From positions 42,397,585-42,461,584 of the forward strand of contig CM068580.1 in assembly GCA_035048485.1 (NCBI GenBank): DNA of 64,000 nucleotides, given 5' to 3'. The stretch comes from Pteria penguin (Eukaryota; Mollusca; Bivalvia; Pterioida; Pteriidae). This document shows, in pieces, positions 13,401-26,800 of this stretch. Position 1 is the stretch's first letter; every line of letters begins with the position of its first letter. Both the position numbers and the translations under genes were made by a program. Below the pieces are notes generated by a model. That model saw only the letters and a list, made by a program, of their open reading frames with translations, had not been told where the DNA came from and searched no databases.

Positions 13401-16400
13401 CTTTGTTCTCTACATCTCCCTTACAGTCAGGTATGTATCTTGGTATGGTATCATAGTTCCCGTTTATCTATGTCTACTTGTCAGAACTTTTCATCATTAA
13501 AAATTCATTTGAAAATTTAGAAAAAAATGAGCATTGATATAACATGTACCTTTATGCCAAATCAAATGGCATACATAACATACTTTGTGAAAAAAATTTG
13601 ACAACAATTATAAAAAATGCTAATTATTCATTATATATACATGTACCTTATGAAATAAGCATTCCTAGCCTGTTTTGGGCAGAGCCATTTTAAAGTGCTA
13701 CATATCAGGGTCATGTTGTTTGGTGTCTGTTCATTCATCTGTCTCTCTGTTAGCTACACTTTCGAAAATGCATGGCAGACAACATATTTCTCTTCAAACT
13801 AGTTTATGAATTAAATGTATGATTTTGCTCTCTTTCTCTTCACAGATAACATTCTAAGCAACATGTTTAAGTCACCAGGAAGTAGGATTCCATTAGAAGC
13901 TTTACCCCCTCTGGATAATAACTCACAACTTCTATGTAACCATGCACTCAAGTGTTTATCCCAGTATTTCAGTTGGATTCCTCTATCTGCGACGATTACG
14001 CCAGCTTTGTTGAGTACAATATTTCATTTTGCTGGATTCGGATGTGAAAAAAAGAAGACTTCCAGTTCATCGACTGCATCTGGGTTCAGTACAAATACCT
14101 CCTTTCTAGGGATTTTAGCCATGGATTGTATCAATGAACTTCTAGCCAAAAATTGTGTTCCTCAGGAATTTGAAGACTATTTACTACAAATGTTTCAGCA
14201 AACATTTTATTTATTACAAAAATTGACTAAAGATAGTAACACAAATGCTACAGGCAATAGACTAGCAGAAATAGATGAAAGGTAATGAATTCTGCAACAG
14301 ATTTAAACATTACATAATAGTCATGACTAAAAAGTGTAACTGATCTGTAAACTGTTTTTGGTACTAATAACCTTTTTGCCATTTTTACTTGATGTAAGGG
14401 GCAATACCGAACAAATGCAAAATCAATGCGTAGTTTTGCGTCAGATTACTGTGACGTCATATTCCAATCGCTAACGTCATAGTAAAATTTCCGGCAAAAA
14501 GTGGTTTGTCCGGTATAAGACCCCTTACATCATTTAAAATTCGAAAAAGGTCTGTTGCATATGGATGTGACATAATATTTGTTAAAAGCTTATATTAAGT
14601 GTAGGGTTGATGAACACCTGTTCCGTGTAAATGTTAAGCGCCTGAAATCAAATAATATAATCACAAGCTAACTTTAAGTCCAGATGTCATTTTCATTTAA
14701 TACCTTATCTTACATGTATTTGATGATACTGTGTGATTTTTATTTTCAGTTACCTAGAGAAATTTACAGATTTCCTTAAATTATTCGTCAGTATTCATTT
14801 GAAGAGATTTGAATCAAACGTTATGTTCCCTGTGCTAGAGTTTCTATCATTACTTTTAAAATACACATTTAAGCAGGTAAGTCTTGCATTCATCTTAACA
14901 AGTAATATCAGTTTATTATCATTTTAATGCTTCATTTTCTTCATTTTTGTGTCAGACTCATACATTCATGTGTTTACAATGTCTGAGAAGTAAGTGAGTT
15001 TGATTCATAATTTGAATGTTGCTGGTTGACCTGTGTCTAGTATGCAAAGTTATTTGGAAAATTGTAAGATAAATTTGGAATGTTCAAAATTCCTGGCTGC
15101 CTATAGTCAGAACTTTCAGCAGCAGTTGTAAATTTTAATGATACAATGAGATTGCAACCACATGTAGAAGTAGTATAAATACCCTGAGTGAACAAGAAAT
15201 TCTTATGAACATTTACATTATAATTTGCATGATAATTATAATCCTCTGAATGATGTTTTGGTGGCTCTGTGAGGCACAGTGTTGTGACAGAATTTGAATG
15301 TATGTAGCCTGTCATGAACAAAAGCTGGCCTGCAACCTGATTTCCTCATTTTTTTCCCTTTTGTACCTTCCTTATATATATATCAAAATTTTGATGAATC
15401 TTGCATAGAAAAAAGAGACGTAGTGCTGTGGATTTAATAAAGTATGTGTATTGTTATTATGGAGAATATCATAAATGATTTCATTGTCAAATTGTGTAAC
15501 AGTTTTTGGCGGGATTGCAAAGCAATTCCAGTCTACAATTGGTGATGTCCATCCATCCATCATTCCATCCATACATTTGGATGTCTGTCCCCCATCATTT
15601 TGGTTACCGGTAAGTTTCTGGTTGAAGCAAATTCTCAGCAACTAAGAGGAGTATAAACATAATACTTCACACATAGATTCCTTTTTATGTTACTCCATGA
15701 CTACATGTATTTCACGTATATGGTAACAGCACCTGCCAGATGATAGAAATTGATACCTTTGTAACTAACCCAGTATAGTGAGTATATTGACATGTTTTGT
15801 TATATTCCATCTTTTTGATCTCTTTTTCAGCCATCCAATGAAGGATTTTATAATTGTCTGGAAACATGGAACACTTTCCTGGATTACTTATTAACTAAGA
15901 TGAGTGAAAGATCAACAGACACAGCTAGTCTAGTAGGAAGGTAAATCTTAAATTTACTTGTTTTTATTAAGATTTAGAACATTTCTTGAAAAAATGTTTT
16001 AAAGACACATTGAAAATTTCCCTCAGTCCTAGTATAAATATAAGCATAAAAAAATGTATTCACAAATAGAGTGGATAGATACTGCCATCTTTTGAGTGAA
16101 ATTATTGTGGTGTGGTATTTACAAATAATAAATCAATCCATGATCTAATAAAACAAAAACTCAGTAGATAGAAATAAATCTTTTGAGTCAATATCTCAGA
16201 TTTTGAAGTGGGGGAATTACTTTATTCAGTTCAAATACAATTTATTGAAGAAATGTATGGAAATTTGTCTTTTGATTCATACTCTATAATTTGATTTCAG
16301 ATATCAGGAAGGTCTTCTATCACTGGTATCCAGTATGCTACAAAAGTTACAATATCGCTACAATCAGTCCCAGCTAGAGGAGTTAGATGACGAGATTCTA

Positions 16401-19400
16401 GATGATGATGTCAGTGTATACTGTTACTTAATTATTGAAGTATAGGTTGATCATTTCTTCCTAGATAAGTGAGCTCTTGATTTATAGCCATTTTTTGGTT
16501 TATTTGCACTGGGCTGATTTTAAGCAGCAGATATGGCCTTTAGTTAGAGATTTTGTTGTTGTTTCCACTTGATAAATGCCAAGTGGCAGAAAATTTGTGA
16601 ACATTGAGTGGCTATTGATTTATGGTTTAGTTAAAACAATTCTAATTGTTTGATACTATAAAGTAGGAAATTTACAAACTAGTCAATAAAGTCTTTGTGT
16701 TTAATATTATTTCTTGAATACTTAAAAAATCTAAATTTGTTTATATTGTGTATTGGTATCCATGGATGGTCTTGGGAGCTTACCAAGGTTCAGACAAAAC
16801 TTCTGACAGGAAAACTGCAACAAAGTCTTTCATATAAAGCACAATATTTTTAATATGTTGGTGAAATACTGTCCTTCATGATGTGAATAATGCTGAAGAA
16901 AATGAGATAAAAAAATATAAGGTCAAATTTTTTTTATAACACATAGATACCTTTGTATTAATGTGATGAAATATTTGGTAGATTTTGTTTAATCTGTGCA
17001 TATTTACTCTACCTTCTTTTTCTATTTCAGAGTGAGACCGAATGGCAACATTTTTTACGTCAAAGTTTAGAGGTTGTTGCCAAGGTAGCAGAGATTTACA
17101 CTGCCGATACCTTCAGATTATTGGTATGTATAGTATAAAGCTGTAAAGTCCTCAGCAAGTATTTTTCATTTTTTGCCTCCATATTGATAGATCAGGGGTA
17201 TGTTGTTTTTGACCTGTCTGTCTATTTGTTTGTCTGTTTGTTTGTTATCTGTCTGTTGTCAACTTTCACCTTTGCTATAACTTTTTAAATATGAGAGATT
17301 AAGACTTCATATTTGGCATGCATACTTCATTAATAAAGCCTTTTCAGTTTATGCCAAGGTCATTGACCTCATGATTTTAACTGTGACCTTTGACTTACAT
17401 TTCAAAATTTGCCTTAATTGGACTTTGTTGCTGCTAGAGATTCACAAACACATCATGTTCAATTTGATACGTTACTTTTATGGAAGGAGATGGAAAATTA
17501 GAAAAGGTCTCTATGCTCGGAATTTTGTTCTTTTAAAATTTAAAGAGTTTTAGAGAATAAAAGATTTTGAAAAGGATGCCAAGTGCTTCTAACATGTAGA
17601 AGTTTGTGTGCATTTATCCTTATGTTTTGTCTACCTGATCTGAAACCTTTCTAAGTTTTAATCACATCTTGCTTAATGTTGCAAGTTAGAATAAATATCT
17701 TGTCATGAAGGAACTGTAACCTCTCTTCATACTGATTTTTTGTAAACAGTATGAACCATTCAGTGAACACCTAGAAGTATATCTGGGTTTGGAACAGTTC
17801 ATTCTCAATAACGCCCAGGGCCGGCAGTTAACCATCACAGCAGAAAACGAATGCCGTAAACTTCATTGCTCCCTGCGGGATTTATCCTCTCTGATACAAG
17901 CATTAGGTAGACTAGATGAACATTTTATTGGAGAAAAGTTTATTGAACGGTTTGCAGATGGAACTATGCTAATTGAAAGGTAAGTAAATGAACAAGAATG
18001 AAATATTTTTGCTTTGATATGCTGTATAGTAGCTAGAAAGATATGTGTAGAGTGCATTCAAATCTTGCCTATGGGAACTCTTTCTTTGTGAGAAAAATAA
18101 TGGCGTGAGATACTTAACGAACACTTTACATGATAACGTTAGTGTTGATGTGTGTAATTTAAATACACTATAAAATTCTTAGAACATTACAAGTTTGTAA
18201 CATTTTGAAACTGAATTCAGCACTTAGCAACAGACCTTCATCTAAATTGTGCAGATAAGGGTTTATGAAGCTTGATATTGTACATAAAACTGATTTTTAT
18301 GTATTATACATTATTTAATTAACTTGTCCTTCCAGATTGACTTATGTTATTTGATTGGATGTCCTTTCAGACTGACATATGTAATTTGAGTACTTGCCCT
18401 CCAGATAGACTTATATGTTATTTGAGTACTTGTCCTCCGTATAGACTTATATGTTATTTGAGTACTTGTCCTCCAGGTAGACTTATATGTTATTTGAGTA
18501 CTTGTCCTTCCAGATTGACTTATATGATATTTGAGTACTTGTCCTACAGATTGACCAATACGTTATTTGAGTACTTGTCCTCCAGATTGTCTTAAATGTT
18601 ATTTGAGTACTTGTCCTCCAGATTGACTTATGTTATTTGAGTACTTGGCCTCCAGATAGACTTATATGTTATTTGATTACTTGTCCTCCAGATAGATTTA
18701 TATGTTAATTGAGTACTTGTCCTCCAGGTAGACTTATATGTTATTTGAGTACTTGTCCTTCCAGATTGACTTATATGATATTTGAGTACTTGTCCTACAG
18801 ATTGACCAATACGTTATTTGAGTACTTGTCCTCCAGATTGTCTTATATGTTATTTGAGTACTTGGCCTCCAGATAGACTTATATGTTAATTGAGTACTTG
18901 TCCTCCAGATTGACATATGTTATTTGAGTACTTGTCCTCCAGATTGACTTATACGTTATTTGAGTACTTGTCCTACCAGATTGACTTATATGTTATTTGA
19001 GTACTTGTCCTCCAGATTGACTTATGTTATTTGAGTACTTGTCCTCCAGATTGACTTATATGTTATTTGATTACTTGTCCTCCAGATTGACTTATATGTT
19101 ATATGTTATTTGAGTATTTGTCCTCCAGATTGACTTATATGTTATTTGAGTACTTGTCCTCCAGATTGACTTATAAGTTATATGTTATTTGAGTACTTGT
19201 TCTCCAGATTGACTTATATGTTATTTGAGTACTTGTCCTCCAGATTGACTTATATGATATTTGAGTACTTGTCCTCCAGATTGACTTACGTTAATTGAGT
19301 ACTTGTCCTCCAGATTGACTTATATGTTATTTGAGTACTTGTCCTCCAGATTGACTTATATGTTATTTGAGTACTTGTCCTCCAGATTGACTTACGTTAT

Positions 19401-20836
19401 TTGAGTACTTGTCCTCCAGATTGTCTTAAATGTTATTTGAGTACTTGTCCTCCAGATTGACTTATGTTATTTGAGTACTTGGCCTCCAGATAGACTTATA
19501 TGTTATTTGATTACTTGTCCTCCAGATAGACTTATATGTTAATTGAGTACTTGTCCTCCAGGTAGACTTATATGTTATTTGAGTACTTGTCCTTCCAGAT
19601 TGACTTATATGATATTTGAGTACTTGTCCTACAGATTGACCAATACGTTATTTGAGTACTTGTCCTCCAGATTGTCTTATATGTTATTTGAGTACTTGTC
19701 CTCCAGATTGACTTATATGTTATTTGAGTACTTGTCCTCCAGATTGACTTATATGTTATTTGAGTACTTTTCCTCCAGATTGACTTACGTTAATTGAGTA
19801 CTTGTCCTCCAGATTGACTTATATGTTATTTGAGTACTTGTCCTCCAGATTGACTTATATGTTATTTGAGTACTTGTCCTCCAGATTGACTTTTATGATA
19901 TTTGAGTACTTGTCCTCCAGATTGATATACGTTATTTGAATACCTTTCCTTCCAGACTGACTTACATGTTATTTGTTTATCTTTCCAGATTGGTGCACAC
20001 TGTTGTATATGGGTCCAAGTCACGATTGTTTGATGTGCAATCTACAATACAGAATGTTCTGCCATCAGATTTTGTTGAAGTGTATGTATAATTTTGTTTG
20101 AAATACTTAAGAGTTGCCAAAAAAAAATAATAGCATGTATCATGCAAATTGATATTTATAATGATCCCCTACAGGTGAAGCTTTCCTTATGTGACACATA
20201 TAGAATTTTCAATCATACATGCAGGACATCATAACTGGTGCAAATGTATGCTTTTCTTCAGGTGTAACGTAATCTAAGTTCTAGTGTCAATTTGGATATA
20301 TGGTATTGTATCAATATCTTCTTATTTGTTAATATGTGTTTGTTTCAGGCACGCTCAGAGTATAGCATCAGTAAAGGCCTATTCTCATTGGTTGTCACAG
20401 TACTGTGCCGAATCACAACGAGATCCACAGGAAAGAGAGAAATTCAAGTCCTTGATCTGTACATTACTAGATGCTGTTGTACCTCTATTTTCAAAAGAAG
20501 TTAGTTTGTTCACTTGCATCTTTTGCCCACCTTCTTAAATACAAGATTGTAAAAAGATCACTATATTACTGTCATTGAATATTGATGTGATAGATATATA
20601 TCACTTGATAACATTTATTATACCCCCACAAACGAAGTTTGGAGGGGTATATAGGAATCACCTTGTCCGTCTGTCTGTCTGTCTGTCTGTCCAGCTGTTT
20701 GTCCAGAAAACTTTAACCTTGACCATAAATTTTGAACCAAAAGAGACTGGGTATTCATACTACACATGTATATTCCTTGTGGCAAGAACTTTCTTTTGGT
20801 ATCAAAATTTTTGACCTTGTGGTCTTGGCCTTGACA

Positions 20837-20867
<31 letters not shown>

Positions 20868-23800
20868 GCTATAACTTTTGAACCAAAAGAGACTGGGTGT
20901 TCATACTACACATGTATTTTCTTTGTGGCAAGATCTTTCTTTTGGTACCAAACTTTTTTTTGACCTTGTGACCTTAGCCTTGCCATTTGACCTACATTTT
21001 TAAAACTTTAACCTTAGCTATAACTTTTGAACCAAAAGAGACTGGGTATTCATACTACACATGTATATTCCTTGTGGCAAGACTTTTCTTTTGGTGCCAA
21101 AAATTTTTACTTGTGACCTTGGCCTTGATATTTGACCTACTTTTTAAAAACTTTAACCTTAGCTATAACTTTTGAACCAAAAGAGACTGGGTATTCATAC
21201 TACACAAGAATATTCCTTGTGGCAAGACCTTTCTTTTATTACCAAAATTTTGACCTTGTGACCTTGGCCTTGACATTTGACTTACTTTTTAAAAACATTA
21301 ACCTTAGCCATAACTTTTTAACCAAAAGAGACTGGGTATTCATACTACACATGAATATTCCTTGTGGCAAGACCTTTCTTTTGGTACCAAAATTTTTTGA
21401 CCTTGTGACCTTGGCCTTTACATTTCACTTACTTTTTAAAAAATTTAACCTTAGCCATAACTTTTGAAAGAAAAGAGATGGGACCTTCATAATACACATG
21501 TGTATTCCTTGTGGCAAGACCTTTCGGTCGATACCAACATTTTCGACTTTGTGACCTTCATCTTTTGTCGTTGATCTATGCCCTATTTTGAATTTTGGTG
21601 CCACATTGGGTATTTGTCCCGTTAGGACAGTTCTAGTTCAAGTGATGATTGAAATAAAACTTGATTCATTTTCTACCTACTGCATTGCATGGTAATGTAA
21701 AGAGAAATTGTTCTTTGCTTTGATCTTTGTAGACTCCTGAGAGAATTATACATTCTGTTTCCCACCTTCTGTTGTCTATTTCCACCACTGTCCGGCCAGC
21801 ATTTTTCTTCGAAATGTCCAGTATACAGACCATGTTTAACAATGCCAGTCAAGGGTTGTATGGAGAACTGTCTACTGAGGTAAGGTCATTGTGGGATCTG
21901 ACATTATTGAATCATCAGGTCCGACTTAACTACACCCATCTCACACATGTAAAATCATAGTGACGTCACAATATCCATAATTACTTGTGTATAATGCACG
22001 ATTATGTATACTTACTGAAATTATGAAAATTTTTTAAACATGTGCCTACTTATCAAAATTCATCCATTTGTATATATTGATTATTGGATTAATTGTACTC
22101 ATAATTATAATAATATGGTTACTGTGGGTCAGTAACAAATTAATTCTGTCTCAGTTATATTTAGAGATACATGTATAAGCTATATACCTTCACAGTCGTT
22201 ATACTCAATGCTCTTGTGATTTGCTGAATTAACGCTTTCTGTTCGATTGATGTGTATGGACAATGCTTTACGGCCGGTTAACCCTGTGACATTTAAACCC
22301 AGCACTGCGGGTATCTGACTGTATATGTGAGAGAGCCAATTACCAGTAATGTTATGACTGTCTTATTAAACACAGAATCCACTTTCAGTTTAACTTTTAA
22401 TTAGATACGTAAAACTCTACTAAATACACCAATACACAGATTGTGAGAATTATCAGACCTAGGAGAACAAAGGACTGTTAATCCATTTCACCGTTAATGA
22501 ACTTTAATAATTTAATAATTTTTATCTAAGAATATATGGAAATATAATATATAATATATTATGAATTATATTTTAGGTGCAGTTGTTGGTGTACCGCTCT
22601 CTTTCCAATAGTTTAATCCTTCCTTGGCCTAATGCGCCGGATGCAGATCAGAACTGGACTACTAGGTCCACCCATCATCACAATTTTGTGAGACAGCTTG
22701 CTCAGCTTTTTCTTCATCTTAAAAATACTCCAGTATTAACAGAGAATAAGAGCTTGCAGGCAGAAGGTAAAGTTTGGGTGCATATGTAATATATTTCTTG
22801 ATTTCACAATCTTAGTATCAATCATAAAATAAACTGATTAAATGGTAATTAAAAGATCCATGTTGAATTTAATATTATTAACAATGATTAAATGCTAATT
22901 ATAGTTAATCTCAATAAAAAGGCAATTATTGGGTTACCATGAGGAAATAGTTTTAATTATGATATAAGAATTACAGGTTCCTAAAGGTTACCTGATAATT
23001 ACTTCTTATCTTAAGTGAAACTTATCTATAATTACCATTTAACCATTGTTAATAATACCATATTCACTCGTGTATAGTACGCATCCGTGTATAATACGCA
23101 CCCCCAACTTTTGGAAAATAAATGGAGAAATAGTCTACATCTTGTTTATGATACGCAGGTAAAATTGCGGCATAAGCAAGTGGTCAAGAATCTTAAGTTT
23201 ACCTAGAAAAAATCTCTGTATTACAGATTTTACTTTACAGAAAACACAATTGGTTACGCGTCTGAACCTTAGGATATTCAATGAATGGAATAAACCCAGC
23301 TGCCGTAATAAAATTAATTTGTGATCCAAACATTATGTTGATAGAAAGAAAACTAAAGAATGGTTAATAAAAGTGTAATTAGTATCAGGGATGTGTATAT
23401 ATATGTTATATACATCCCTGTTAGTACTCTTGATAAAATACCGATAATGAAGCAAAGCCATCACTTTCTATATATTTTACACTCGTTGTCTCGAAGAGTC
23501 GATGTTTGTACAAAATAAATTGATTAACACAGCAGTAAAGGTAGAAGAAATGTGAACAACCAATTATCCCAGCGGGGTGTATGGTGATGGCTGATTGTTT
23601 GACCGCGAAGCCATTTCACCTTGATTGACGATGATAAGATAATTGGATTGCATCGGCACTTCTTATTTTAAAATATGTTATTCTCATTTGTAAAAACATC
23701 TTTATTTCAGCACATATGGTAAAACTGTAATGATAATCTCTTTATCAAGTGTCTAAAATCCATTTCAGTGGTTAAGTAAGGGTTCCCAAAGTTTAATGGT

Positions 23801-26800
23801 CATGTTCTCATCATTGTCAGCGGACATTTACAGCAATATCGCTGTGGAAATATGAACTCTTACGTTTAGAAAAAAAGTTCTTGTTTTAGATCTTATGTAT
23901 TATACGCACCTGGAAAATCGAAGTCAGATTTTATGAAAAAAAGTGCGTATTATATACAAGTGAAAACAGTAATAATAATTTAAACAAATAAAAGATCCCC
24001 TCACTGCTTCAGGTGGGTTCGTTGCAAAGGTCTAAATTTATATGCAATGCATCAGGCATATGCCGTCACCATATATGTGAAATAATCTTGGAGTGACATT
24101 AAACAATAATCTATCAATCAATAAAAATGGCAACCGTATGATAATTTTGGTGCAATGGTTATAAGGATAATCATCATAGGATTACATGTAAATGCCAGAT
24201 ATGATATAGTTTTTGTAAAATTGTAATCATAAGGTAGCCTTTTCAGTAGAGAAAGAGATATCTTATATATACTATGCATGCTTTTATTTGCAATTAGCTG
24301 TACCTGTTATTAAGAGAACACTACAGGTGTTTGAGGATTGGATTGAGGCTGTAGCTGGGGAAGTTGTCAAGAGTAAACAGATCTGTTACCAGTCATTACA
24401 GGAAGTCATACAGGTGGCATTAGCTCTATTTCCTGTTTATATCAGTCAGTCAGGTATGTATAACAATGTCTTATGGCATGTAATACACATATAAGTGGTT
24501 GGCTTTCCCTGCAATATCAGATTGTCATTAAGGGCACAGTCTTGAAATCTGATTGCCTGGCCAAATCTCATTTAACAAAAAAAGATGGAAATTTAATAAA
24601 ATTTCAAGAGATTTGAAATAGTTGAAATGTTTGAATTGCATCTTTTATATAAATGATTTTTATTTTGGTTTTGGAATTGTGATTTCATGAATAAAACACT
24701 GAAACGTAGTGTAAGTAAACTATGTATTTTAATGTTAACAGTAGATAGTAAAAATTATTTTTCAACACATGTATTTTTGGTGCGTTCCATATTGCTTGTA
24801 TTAAAGTGTTTGTTCAAAACACAGTGCTTGGAAATTCTTCACATATGTTATAGACAATCATACATACGAACCTTTTTTGTTGATTTTCCTCTAGTCACTA
24901 AGAATAAATGAATTCCTGATTAATTAAAAACTAAAATGATGTAGAATGATGTACATTATGTTAATTTCCTTTACAGTAACCTTGACATTACTTTTCAGAT
25001 GTTGTGGATTCAATGATGAGTTTTTTCTTGGCACTTTTCCAAGGCTTAAGGGTCCAAATGGGTGTACCTTTTACAGAGCAAACCATTCAAACTTTCATGA
25101 GCTTCTTTACACAGTAGGTGTCAAACCTTTGAAAATCATATTTACTGTCTCTATAATTTATTAGTTGGGTTGTCACCTCATGTATATAAATTGCATTGCT
25201 TTTGCTTAATTTACAAGGGAATTAAAATGTGAATTTTGAACCATGTGTAAATTGATTATGGATTATATTTCTTGTTAATTTGCTTACAATTTGCTTTATG
25301 AAAACCAGAGTGAGTAGTTAATGATAACATAATTCTTTGCATACCATGATATTTAATGTGAAAACTGAGGTATACTGCAGTGCAAAATATTTCTTAACAT
25401 TTATAAAAAAACACTTGTACCAGTATTTATACTTAAAGTCAAACCTCAATATCTCAGAATCGTATAAAGTATTTCTAGGTACTGTTAATGTTCGATTATA
25501 CAAATTTTACTTAATGACTATATCAGACTTATTGATTAAAGTATGTGCATATACAGTACATATATAATACATAAAACAATGGCAAATACAGTGATAAAAA
25601 GCCAAGTTGGAGGTAAACGACGTAAATAAAAACTTTGGGATGTGAACTTGTACTTGAGGTACACTTAGAATTTGTCATATCACTTAACAAAACATCTGAG
25701 TTCAAATTTATCGTATTACTACAGAAAAATCTGATGTGTGACTTTGAGATAGCCTGGATGTTCAAGATATCATTGTTCAGGATGTAGAAGTTTGACTGTA
25801 TAGGATAATTTGACTTGTATTACAGGGATCTCGTTAACGCGCGTATTTGCGTCCCTGATGCATCAAAATCGGCCGGGACGCACGATTTTCAAAAGTGGTG
25901 AGTCCCCGGGACGCGTCCCTGTTGCCCCCGCACGCGGCTAATAAATTTATGACATTGTGCTGTGTCGCCGAGTAAGCCGTGTATTAATTGATTTGTATTA
26001 ACCGCGGGAGATAACGCTTCGGGCAGTCCGTCGGCGGCAGTATAAATTGTCCACTCGACCCTATTACATGCCCATGATGCCGCCGGCGGACAGTTGAACG
26101 CACTAATTGTAGAACTAACAGTGAATAAAGGTGAATTAAAGACCTCATTGTACATGTATAAGCGGGAATTTCAGAAATCTATCACAAATTTAATACCAAA
26201 CCAATTAAATGTCTAAAATGGCATGTTGATTCAAACACCACTTCATTGTATTCAGTTGCGGATTTAGAGGGGGGGCGGCCCCCTCCCCCTTTTGGTCACA
26301 AATTAACTTGTAAAAATCCAGATTTTGCACCAAAATGACTGAGAAGTTTGGCTAATACCCATTTGGGTCCCCCTTTTCGGAAATCCTGGATCCGCCACTG
26401 ATATTTAAAAAAAGAATTACGAGTCTCTTTTCACAGTAAGTTTCACTAGTGATGAAAATCTATAAGAAATTGCGATGTCTTTACATATGTAAACAGTGCA
26501 AATGTTAGCATGTTCTCTATATCCTGGATTGCCACTGTCTAATCGGCACGCGCTGGACAAAAAGGATTGAATGTGTTGACATTTCAGGGTCATCTACACA
26601 AGATGATTTGTTTTATGAGTTATAGTTGATAGGGGGTTTAAAGAATCTCAGAATAGTGGACAAAAGCATGTGTTTAGCCCTCAGAATACGTAATGATTTA
26701 TTTGAACCTCAAATTGCCTTACTATTAATTAAGTTCAACGCACTTAAATATATTAATGATACTTAAAGACTTCGGCGGTTTGTACGGGTCATTATTACAG

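Noticed and set aside
18344..19797. Open frames of 60-84 codons with repeated LFEYLSSRLTY or STCPPGRLICYL peptides
   Set aside because: They are translations of the 36-bp intronic minisatellite in different frames, without start context or domain.
18300..19990. CRISPR-like array (regular 36-bp repeats)
   Set aside because: Repeats are head to tail with no spacers, and the region is an intron of an animal gene.
23135..23329. Minus-strand frames shared by the two MITEs (LFHSLNILRFRRV...)
   Set aside because: The shared peptide reflects DNA copy similarity. No transposase motif is present and the frames are short and broken.
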